DNA of 47,553 nucleotides from positions 1 to 47,553 of the forward strand of contig JBMNRC010000022.1 of NCBI GenBank assembly GCA_050944455.1, read 5' to 3'. The position numbers were made by a program, and so were the translations under genes. This document shows, in pieces, positions 24,493 through 31,517 of the stretch (position 1 is its first letter; every line of letters begins with the position of its first letter). The notes beneath the pieces were generated by a model. It was given only the letters and a program-made list of their open reading frames with translations. It made no database searches and had not been told where the DNA came from. The DNA is from Anthropogastromicrobium sp050944455. Its GTDB lineage: Bacteria; Bacillota; Clostridia; Lachnospirales; Lachnospiraceae.

Positions 24493-25572
24493 ATGGCAAC
24501 GATCAAAGATGTAGCGCGCCTGGCAGGGGTTACGCCAGGCACGGTATCGAGAGCATTCAACGGCTATACCATCAGGGAGGAGACGAAGGAGCGCATCATG
24601 AAGGCGGCGGCGGAGCTGAATTACACGCCGAACGCCAATGCCCGGAGCCTGTCGATGAAATCCGCGCCGAATATCGGGATGATCATGGAAGTCCCGAAAG
24701 AAGATCTTCACGACAACTTCTTTCTGGCCATGCTTGTCGGGGCATACCGGTACAGTACGGCCCACCAGCTTGAGATCAGCGTGCTGATCACGGACAGCGA
24801 GCACCAGAAGCAGATGTCCTTTGAGCAGTTCTGCGCCAGGCACAATCTGCAGGGAGCGATTGTCACCGGCATCTCGCTGACGGATCCTTATTACGAGGAG
24901 ATCAGGCAGAGCGGCATCCCCTGCGCGATGATCGATATTGCCACGGACCGTCCGGGATCGGGATGGGTGACGACTGACAATGTGTCCGCGGAAAAGCAGA
25001 TGACGGAATACCTGATCCGGAATGGCCATAAAAACATCATGATCATGGCGGGGAAAAAGAATACGACGGTCGACCAGGAGCGGATGGAGGGCGTTCAGAA
25101 AGCGTTTGACGAAGCAGGCATTCCGTTCCGCAAAGATCATGTCCTGCGCGGTGATTTCAGCGAATTGACGGCTTACCGGAAAACGCTGGCATGGCTGCAG
25201 AAATATCAGGAAAAGTACGGAAAACAGGGGAAAAACCCATCTGGTGACATTGCCTTCCTGTGTTTCAGCGACCTGATGGCCTTCGGCGTCCGCAAGGCGA
25301 TCCGCGAATGCCATTACCATATCCCGGATGATTTTTCACTGGCCGGTTTTGACGGACATCCGGTGACGGACTATATGAATCCGCCGATCACGACGATTGA
25401 CCAGAATTTCGAGTCGATGGGGTATGAAGCGGCAAGACTGCTGCAGAAACTGATGAGAAACCCCGGGATCAGTGAAAAGGTGTATGTCCCTTATCTTTTC
25501 TGTGAGAAAGGAAGCGTGAGCAGGCTGGCTGGCCCGTCCGCGCAGAAAACTGAGCAGAGCCCGGACATCTGA
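24493..25572 (+). CDS. LacI-family transcriptional regulator
   Basis: The 359-residue protein has the LacI DNA-binding domain at residues 1-57 (TIKDVARLAGVTPGTVSRAF and the hinge helix near NANARSLSMKS). A periplasmic-binding-protein-like sugar-sensing domain follows (about 62-345). It lies just upstream of two transcription units whose promoters contain a shared CG-centred palindrome of the type LacI proteins bind. I infer that it represses them until an imported sugar or a pathway product binds. Glu/Asp-rich surface loops and a GKNPSGD insertion near 250 are visible but uninterpreted. The effector is probably the alpha-glucoside handled by the downstream GH65 enzymes. Confidence 0.9.
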   Translation: MATIKDVARLAGVTPGTVSRAFNGYTIREETKERIMKAAAELNYTPNANARSLSMKSAPNIGMIMEVPKEDLHDNFFLAMLVGAYRYSTAHQLEISVLITDSEHQKQMSFEQFCARHNLQGAIVTGISLTDPYYEEIRQSGIPCAMIDIATDRPGSGWVTTDNVSAEKQMTEYLIRNGHKNIMIMAGKKNTTVDQERMEGVQKAFDEAGIPFRKDHVLRGDFSELTAYRKTLAWLQKYQEKYGKQGKNPSGDIAFLCFSDLMAFGVRKAIRECHYHIPDDFSLAGFDGHPVTDYMNPPITTIDQNFESMGYEAARLLQKLMRNPGISEKVYVPYLFCEKGSVSRLAGPSAQKTEQSPDI

Positions 25573-25838
25573 ATGTTGTACAAAAGAGGATCGGTCTTGC
25601 CCGCGCCTGGAACTGAATCATGAGCCGGAGACAGCTGTACTGGCGGCTGTACTGCGCTGCGTCAGAACGATTGCTGCTGTCAGCGGTTCGCTGCCAGATG
25701 AGCAGCTTTATTACAGCCGAATATACTTTACTGCCAGTACGCGAAAAAGCAGGCCTGTTACCTGCCCTCGCCGCGGCCCGGCAGGGCGATGATAACACCC
25801 CCACCTCCAAAGAACAGGAAAAGGGGAAATCAGCCCTC

Positions 25839-25867
25839 TTGACAAAAACGTTTTTGCCCTTCATAAT
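25839..25867 (+). promoter_or_regulatory. Promoter with LacI-type operator, upstream of the six-hairpin glycosidase
   Basis: TTGACA (25839-25844), 17 bases, then CATAAT (25862-25867). The perfect palindrome CAAAAACGTTTTTG (25843-25856) overlaps the -35 box and spacer, so bound repressor would block RNA polymerase. AGGAGG at 25893-25898 serves the next gene. The rest of the 334-base gap from 25573 shows no gene. Confidence 0.85.
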
Positions 25868-25906
25868 TGCCGCATCAGTATTCTGTGACAGCAGGAGGAA
25901 CGTGAG

Positions 25907-28072
25907 ATGGAAGCATCGACAAATGCCGTGATGCCAAAGTATGTCTGCGGCAATGACCGCCTGAAAATGTTTGGCACGATCGACGGGTATTTCCCGGATT
26001 TCGGACATCATCTGGAAGGGGAGATGGGAGGCCTGTGGCTGTACCCGGTAAAGCTCCTGGACGGTTTCTGGATGAAACTCTCGGTGGCGCAGGATCCACT
26101 TGCGGGCGGTTACATCCGCGCGGACAGTTTCCGGCAGACGCCGTACAAGAACGAGTTTTTTTACCGGAGCGGTCTCGGCCATACGGTGGTCGAGGTCAAA
26201 AGAACGCAGTTTGCGCCGGAGAACGTCCAGGGTCTTTACGTGATTTATGATCTTGTCAATACGGACGGAACGCCCAGGGATCTCAGCCTTGAATTCCTTT
26301 TCCGCACCGATCTGCGGCCCTGCTGGCTGTCGGAAAAGGCGGGGCTCCTGGACGGATCGGAGGACGTCATCCGCTGGAACGGGCAGGGAGGATATTACCT
26401 GGCGAAGGACTGCGGCCATGACTGGTATGTCGCGGTGGGATCGGACAGAACACCCTCCGGGCACAGCGACGGGCAGTTTTTCGGGCCGGAAGTGACCAGG
26501 GGAAACGGGGTGAGCGGCCGGCTGGAGTATCAGGTCCGCCTTGGAGGCTATCAGTCCGAGAGGCTGGTTTTCCGGATCGCGGGCTCCCTTCACTCGGCGG
26601 AGGACTGCGAAGAGCAGTACCGGATGCTGGATGACGCCGGCGCCGCGGAGGAGAGCAGGAAGAAATCGTCGGAGCGGCTGGTCAGCCGGAGCAGGATCCG
26701 CACTGGTGATCCCTCTTTTGACGAGGTATTCGACTGGGTCAAAGTGCACATGAACTGGCTCACGCTGCAGGCGGATGGAATCGGCCGGGGAATCGCGGCA
26801 GGCCTTCCGGAATATCCGTGGTGGTTCGGCTGCGACAGCTTTTACGCCCTTCAGGGACTGGTGACGCTGGGCGATTTTGACCTGTGCCGCTCCACCCTCA
26901 AAATTCTGCTGGACCAGTCGGAACGCCTGAACGGGGACGGACGGATCATCCATGAGATCCTGCCCAACGGAATCTCGCCCAACCTCGGCAACACCCAGGA
27001 GACGGCGCACTTTATCGTGACGCTGTGGGAATATTTCCGCTGGTCGGGGGACGCCGGATTCCTCCGGGAATGCTACCCCTATATCTCCAAATCCGTGCGC
27101 TGGCTGAGAAAGATGGATGACGACGGAGACCTGTTCCCGAGTGGGTACGGGATCATCGAGATTGCCGGGCTGAACATGGAGATGATCGACACGGCGGTCT
27201 ACAGCAGCGCCGCCATGGGCTGCTACGCGAAAATCACAAGGCTGCTGGGAGAGGGTGACGGAAAAGAGTGGGAGGATCTGTCCAGACGCGCGGTGAAAAA
27301 TATCAACGAGCTGTTCTGGATCAAAGACCAGCACCTGTACGCGGACTGCTTCGCGTCCTCCGAAAAAATCAGAAGCAGTGAAGAACAGATCCTGAGGAGG
27401 GCTCCCCGCCGGGAAGAATACCGCGGGTATCTGGACGGGATCCTGCAGGAACATCAGGACGGGCGGGAGCATGGCTGGCTTCTTCAGTACAACTGGGTGA
27501 TCAATACGCCGATGGAGGCCGGGATCGCGGACAGCGAACATGCCCGGGAAGCCCTGGAGGCCATGGATTCGGACCGCTTTATCGGGCCTTACGGCATGTA
27601 CCTGAGCGGATATGAGCACAGCGCCGCCATGACGGTTTCGACGGGGGTCATGGCTGTGGCGCAGGCGCGGTACGGCTATCCGGACAGAGCGCTGGACCTG
27701 ATCCGCAGGATGTTCAGCACGTTCTCCCGCATCGCACCGGGCGCCCTGGCTGAGATGTCCCCGGACTACGGATGCTTTGTGCAGGCCTGGACCTGTTACG
27801 GCGCGATGGTGCCGGCCGTGAAGTATTTCTTCGGAATACAGCCGGACGCGTCGGAGCGCAAGATCATTCTGGATCCCTGCCTGCCTTCCTCATGGCGCGG
27901 CCGCGGCGTTTCGATTGAGCGGGTGAAGGTTTTTGACGGGATGATCTCGATGAAGTTCTTCAATGACGGGGAAGGAGAGGAAAAATGCCGCGTGAAATAT
28001 TCGGGAAAAGCGGAGATATCCGTGCCTGACCAGTGGAAAGGCCGCATGACAATTATTCGGGAAAATTCCTAA
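25907..28072 (+). CDS. (alpha/alpha)6-barrel glycosidase, glycogen-debranching-like
   Basis: The 721-residue protein has an N-terminal beta-sandwich (about 1-245) and a six-hairpin helical barrel (about 265-650) with a short beta C-terminus. It resembles amylo-alpha-1,6-glucosidase/GH15/GH63/GH133-like enzymes. Conserved-looking features include EYPWWFGCDSFYALQGLV, GRIIHEILPNG and GNTQETAHFIV; EMID and EMSPDYGCFVQAW carry candidate acidic catalytic residues. No signal peptide is present. It is the first LacI-controlled gene and is followed directly by a second promoter with two operators. It probably hydrolyses an imported alpha-glucoside or trims a longer oligosaccharide for the GH65 phosphorylases. 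The exact CAZy family cannot be fixed by eye. Confidence 0.75.
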   Translation: MEASTNAVMPKYVCGNDRLKMFGTIDGYFPDFGHHLEGEMGGLWLYPVKLLDGFWMKLSVAQDPLAGGYIRADSFRQTPYKNEFFYRSGLGHTVVEVKRTQFAPENVQGLYVIYDLVNTDGTPRDLSLEFLFRTDLRPCWLSEKAGLLDGSEDVIRWNGQGGYYLAKDCGHDWYVAVGSDRTPSGHSDGQFFGPEVTRGNGVSGRLEYQVRLGGYQSERLVFRIAGSLHSAEDCEEQYRMLDDAGAAEESRKKSSERLVSRSRIRTGDPSFDEVFDWVKVHMNWLTLQADGIGRGIAAGLPEYPWWFGCDSFYALQGLVTLGDFDLCRSTLKILLDQSERLNGDGRIIHEILPNGISPNLGNTQETAHFIVTLWEYFRWSGDAGFLRECYPYISKSVRWLRKMDDDGDLFPSGYGIIEIAGLNMEMIDTAVYSSAAMGCYAKITRLLGEGDGKEWEDLSRRAVKNINELFWIKDQHLYADCFASSEKIRSSEEQILRRAPRREEYRGYLDGILQEHQDGREHGWLLQYNWVINTPMEAGIADSEHAREALEAMDSDRFIGPYGMYLSGYEHSAAMTVSTGVMAVAQARYGYPDRALDLIRRMFSTFSRIAPGALAEMSPDYGCFVQAWTCYGAMVPAVKYFFGIQPDASERKIILDPCLPSSWRGRGVSIERVKVFDGMISMKFFNDGEGEEKCRVKYSGKAEISVPDQWKGRMTIIRENS

Positions 28073-28080
28073 AAAAGTAC

Positions 28081-28109
28081 TTGACAAAAACGTTTTTACA
28101 TAGCATAAT
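28081..28109 (+). promoter_or_regulatory. Promoter of the alpha-glucoside transport/GH65 operon, with operator O1
   Basis: TTGACA (28081-28086), 17 bases, then CATAAT (28104-28109). The palindrome AAAAACGTTTTT (28086-28097) overlaps the -35 box and spacer exactly as at the upstream promoter. The -35/operator/-10 arrangement is almost identical in the two promoters, which supports shared control. Confidence 0.87.
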
Positions 28110-28116
28110 AAAAATA

Positions 28117-28130
28117 CAAAAACGTTTTTG
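28117..28130. promoter_or_regulatory. Second LacI-type operator O2
   Basis: CAAAAACGTTTTTG is an exact 14-bp palindrome just downstream of the -10 box, around the transcription start. Its centre is 32 bp from that of O1, about three helical turns. Two dimers could therefore sit on the same DNA face. Confidence 0.85.
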
Positions 28131-28206
28131 CTCTGTCCGCAGCGGCATTATGCCGAAACACAGAGAAGCGGCAGGCAGAAATCTCACATTTCAAGGAGGA
28201 TATGAA

Positions 28207-29523
28207 ATGAAGAAGGCATTGGCAGTAGCAGCAAGCGCAGTGATGGCGGTGTCTATGATCGGAGCCATTCCGGCTGCGGCTGATGACACGGAACCGGTTA
28301 CCATCCGCGTTACCAGATGGGGCGAAGGAGATGTAGAGCAGCAGCTGATCGATGAGTTCAACGCCAGCCAGAGCGATATCAAGGTAGAGTTGGATGTGAT
28401 TCCGGGCGACGGCTACGGCGATCGCCTTACCACGTCCTTCTCTTCCGGCGACGGCTATGACATTTTCCTTTCCGGCGAGGGCGATTTCTACAAGTGGAAG
28501 AGCCTGGGAATGATCACCGACCTCGATCAGTTCATCGAGAGCGATACCGAGTGGGAGAACCCGATGTCCGATTCCATCATGGCGATGGGCACGGTTGAGG
28601 GAGAAGTCGATTACCTGATCAAGGATTACAACCCGATGTGCCTGTGGTACAACAAGGATCTTTTCGACGCGAACGGCGTGGAGTATCCGACGTCCGACTG
28701 GACATGGGACGATCTGTACACCGCGGCCCAGGCGCTCACCGTGAAGGACGGCAGCACCTATGAAAGCTACGGCTTCCAGGCGCAGTCCTGGAGCTACGCA
28801 GTTTCCTGCTATCTGGAATCCCTGGGCCTTTCCTATGTGTCTGACGATTACAGCACCTGCGACGGCTACCTGAACAGCCAGGATATGGCTGACGCCCTTG
28901 ACTGGTACTTCGGAATGGCGGAAGGCGACGACCGCGTATCCCCGACAGCCGGTGAAGTCAGCGGCTACGGCGACGGAACCGCGATGATGGTTCAGGGCAA
29001 GCTCGCCATGTTCATCAGCGGCGGCTGGGTCAAGGGATCCTTTGACGACGCGGGCATCAATTACGGCGCGGCGCTTGTTCCGGGCAGCCATCAGTGCTAT
29101 TACTGCGCATCCGGCTACGCGATCAGCTCCACCTGCGAGAATCCGGAAGCCGCATGGGAAGTCCTGAAGCTCATCACCGGCGAGGAAGCTTCTGAGCTCA
29201 GAGTTGAGATGGAATCCGTATTCCCGACCGCTCAGGATCAGCTTGACGCGCTGATTGCTTCCATGGATGAGGATCTTGCCCCGATGTTCGAGTCCCTGGA
29301 TTACGCGGTCAACCCGGTTGGTATGAGAGGTGCCGTAGGTTCCGCGGTCAACGAGGAACTCGGCGACGTGTTCGACCGGATCGTCAACGACGACGGCGAG
29401 ACCATCGATATCCTGAATGACGCTGTGGAAGCCGTCCGCGAGAGCCTTGCGGAAGACGGGATCGAGATGGGCGCAGCGGAAGAGGCTGAGACCGAAACCG
29501 CTGATGAAACCGCAGCAGAGTAA
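28207..29523 (+). CDS. Sugar ABC transporter substrate-binding protein
   Basis: The 438-residue protein is a family 1 binding protein of the MalE/MsmE type. The signal peptide (about 1-26) has the motif IPAAADD and ends without a lipobox cysteine, as in the LplA-type protein upstream. Mature features include FNASQSDIKVELDVIPGDGYGDRL, LWYNKDLFDANGVEYPT and YAISSTCENPEAAWEVLKLI, all usual in sugar-binding proteins. The C-terminus ends in a Glu/Ala/Thr-rich tail of about 20 residues. AAGGAGG (28194-28200) fixes ATG 28207. It is under dual LacI-type operators. A terminator-like hairpin follows it and probably lowers expression of the permeases compared with this protein. Confidence 0.9.
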   Translation: MKKALAVAASAVMAVSMIGAIPAAADDTEPVTIRVTRWGEGDVEQQLIDEFNASQSDIKVELDVIPGDGYGDRLTTSFSSGDGYDIFLSGEGDFYKWKSLGMITDLDQFIESDTEWENPMSDSIMAMGTVEGEVDYLIKDYNPMCLWYNKDLFDANGVEYPTSDWTWDDLYTAAQALTVKDGSTYESYGFQAQSWSYAVSCYLESLGLSYVSDDYSTCDGYLNSQDMADALDWYFGMAEGDDRVSPTAGEVSGYGDGTAMMVQGKLAMFISGGWVKGSFDDAGINYGAALVPGSHQCYYCASGYAISSTCENPEAAWEVLKLITGEEASELRVEMESVFPTAQDQLDALIASMDEDLAPMFESLDYAVNPVGMRGAVGSAVNEELGDVFDRIVNDDGETIDILNDAVEAVRESLAEDGIEMGAAEEAETETADETAAE

Positions 29524-29598
29524 TTTCTGATGAAAGAGAAGATGTAAGCCGCGTCTGCCTGCCGCCCCGCAAAGGGCGGCGGCAGAGCGGAAAAATCA

Positions 29599-29638
29599 GG
29601 CAGGAATTTCGTCTTTGGGGAATTCCTGCCCTTTTTTT
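29599..29638 (+). terminator. Attenuating terminator between binding protein and permeases
   Basis: GGCAGGAATT (29599-29608) pairs with AATTCCTGCC (29621-29630), followed by CTTTTTTT. It lies inside an apparent operon, so partial read-through would give more binding protein than permease. No separate promoter for the permeases is obvious. Confidence 0.8.
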
Positions 29639-29677
29639 ACCGAAATTCCGGGATACTGTCTGTTTGAGAAAGGAAGT

Positions 29678-30616
29678 ATGGCAATGGCTAAGAGCAGGAC
29701 GAAGTCGGTCAAACCGGTGTCACCCCGCATGAAACGGGAAAACCGGGAAGGGTATCTTTTTGTGATGCCCTGGATTCTGGGATTTTTCCTTTTCACCCTG
29801 ATCCCGATGATTTTTTCGCTGTTTCTCTCCCTGTGCAAATGGAATATTGTAACAGGGCTTTCCACGATTCAGTTCATCGGATTTGAGAACTACGTCAAGC
29901 TTTTCCATGACGAAGATTTTTACCAGGCGCTGAAAGTCACCTTCAAGTTTGCCCTGTTCACGATCCCGGCTTACCAGATCATCGCGCTGATCATTGCTGT
30001 TCTTCTGACACTGGATATCAAGGGCATGAAGTTCTTCCGTGTCCTGTATTTCCTGCCGTCGGTCATCCCGACCATCGCGGCGTCCCTGATCTGGGAGCGC
30101 ATTTTCGCGCAGAACGGCATACTCAACCAGGCGCTCAGTATTTTCGGAATCCAGGGGCCCAGCTGGCTGCAGGACCGCCATACGGCGCTGTACGCCCTGA
30201 TGATCATGGGCGTCTGGGGAATCGGGAATACGATGATCATCTATCTCTCCAGCCTGCAGGGCGTGGACAGCGAGATGAAGGAAGCGGCAAAAATTGACGG
30301 AGCTAATTCTTTCCAGATCTTCTTCAAGATCGTGATGCCGATGATTTCTCCGACCATCTTCTTTAACGTGGTGATGGGCGTGATCAGTTCATTCCAGTAT
30401 TTCACTCAGGCCTATGTGCTCACAGAAGGCGGACCCATGAAATCCACCCTGTTCTACAACCTGTATCTGTACCAGAAGGCTTACGAGCAATACGAGATGG
30501 GGTACGCCGCGGCGATGGCGTGGGTGATGTTCATTATCATTCTGCTGCTGACCCTGCTGATTATCCGGAGCTCGAGCTTCTGGGTCTACTACCAGAATGA
30601 CGATGACAAAATGTGA
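29678..30616 (+). CDS. Sugar ABC transporter permease, MalF/UgpA type
   Basis: The 312-residue permease has about six membrane segments, the first at FVMPWILGFFLFTLIPMIF. The EAA loop reads EAAKIDGANSFQIFFKIVMP. ATG 29678 follows AAAGGAAG closely; ATG 29684 (Met3) has better spacing and may be the real start. It forms the transport channel with the MalG-type protein encoded 14 bases downstream. Its substrate is set by the upstream binding protein and presumably matches the GH65 enzymes. No ATPase gene is in the operon. Confidence 0.9.
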   Translation: MAMAKSRTKSVKPVSPRMKRENREGYLFVMPWILGFFLFTLIPMIFSLFLSLCKWNIVTGLSTIQFIGFENYVKLFHDEDFYQALKVTFKFALFTIPAYQIIALIIAVLLTLDIKGMKFFRVLYFLPSVIPTIAASLIWERIFAQNGILNQALSIFGIQGPSWLQDRHTALYALMIMGVWGIGNTMIIYLSSLQGVDSEMKEAAKIDGANSFQIFFKIVMPMISPTIFFNVVMGVISSFQYFTQAYVLTEGGPMKSTLFYNLYLYQKAYEQYEMGYAAAMAWVMFIIILLLTLLIIRSSSFWVYYQNDDDKM

Positions 30617-30630
30617 GAGGAGGAGAGAAG

Positions 30631-31494
30631 ATGGCACATCAAAAGACCGCATCGATGCACAGACGTTCACGCAGGTCCAAAGTGGCCGGCGTTATCGCAA
30701 TGATTGTCCTTCTTTTAGGCGGCGTCCTGATCCTGATTCCGCTGCTGTGGACATTCAGCATGGCGCTCAAGCCTGATTCGGAACTGTATACGGCGAACTT
30801 TTTCCCGATGAAGCCGGAATGGGACAACTTCTACCGGGCAATCACCCAGATCGATTTCTTCCTTTATCTGCGCAACACCCTGATGATCGTGATCCCGAAC
30901 GTGATCGGCACCGTGTTCTCCTCGGCGCTGGTCGGATACGGCTTTTCCCGGTTTAACTTCAAGGGCAAGAGAACCTGGTTTCTGATCCTGCTGGCAACCA
31001 TGATGCTGCCCGGCCAGGTCACGATGATTCCTTCCTATCTGATTTACAGACAGCTCGGATGGGTCAATACCGTGCTCCCGCTGGTTGTACCGTGCTTTTT
31101 CGGAGGCGGAGCGTTCAACATTTTCCTGATCCGCCAGTTTATGGCCGGAATCCCCAAGGATTTTGACGAGGCCGCCCGGATCGACGGAGCCAGCTCCTTC
31201 AAGATTTTTACCAAGGTCATCATGCCGATGACCCGCCCGGCGATGACCGCCGTGGGTATTTTCACCTTCATGGGAACATGGAATGATTTCAACGGCCCCC
31301 TGATTTACCTGTATGACAGCGACAAATACACGCTGGCGCTCGGCCTCGCGTTCTTCAAGGGTCTCTATACCAGCAAATGGAACCTGATGATGGCGGCAAC
31401 CGTGGTTGTCATGCTGCCGGTGCTGATCCTGTTCTTCTGCGCTCAGGATCTGATTATTGACGGCATTTCCATTTCGTCCGGCACGAAAGGCTGA
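30631..31494 (+). CDS. Sugar ABC transporter permease, MalG/UgpE type
   Basis: The 287-residue permease has about six membrane segments beginning at VAGVIAMIVLLLGGVLILIP. The EAA loop reads EAARIDGASSFKIFTKVIMP. GAGGAGGAG precedes ATG 30631. The N-terminal 20 residues are strongly basic and would stay in the cytoplasm. It is the partner of the MalF-type gene upstream and is followed 23 bases later by the first GH65 gene, so transport and phosphorolysis are in one transcript. Confidence 0.9.
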   Translation: MAHQKTASMHRRSRRSKVAGVIAMIVLLLGGVLILIPLLWTFSMALKPDSELYTANFFPMKPEWDNFYRAITQIDFFLYLRNTLMIVIPNVIGTVFSSALVGYGFSRFNFKGKRTWFLILLATMMLPGQVTMIPSYLIYRQLGWVNTVLPLVVPCFFGGGAFNIFLIRQFMAGIPKDFDEAARIDGASSFKIFTKVIMPMTRPAMTAVGIFTFMGTWNDFNGPLIYLYDSDKYTLALGLAFFKGLYTSKWNLMMAATVVVMLPVLILFFCAQDLIIDGISISSGTKG

Positions 31495-31517
31495 TCAGAC
31501 AGGAGGACTGGAGAACG

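Noticed and set aside
25469..27619. 716-codon open frame on the minus strand
   Set aside because: It lies antisense over the LacI gene end and the six-hairpin glycosidase, whose plus-strand product has a clear fold, start signal and promoter. The minus frame has no family features and no ribosome binding site; it results from high GC and codon bias.
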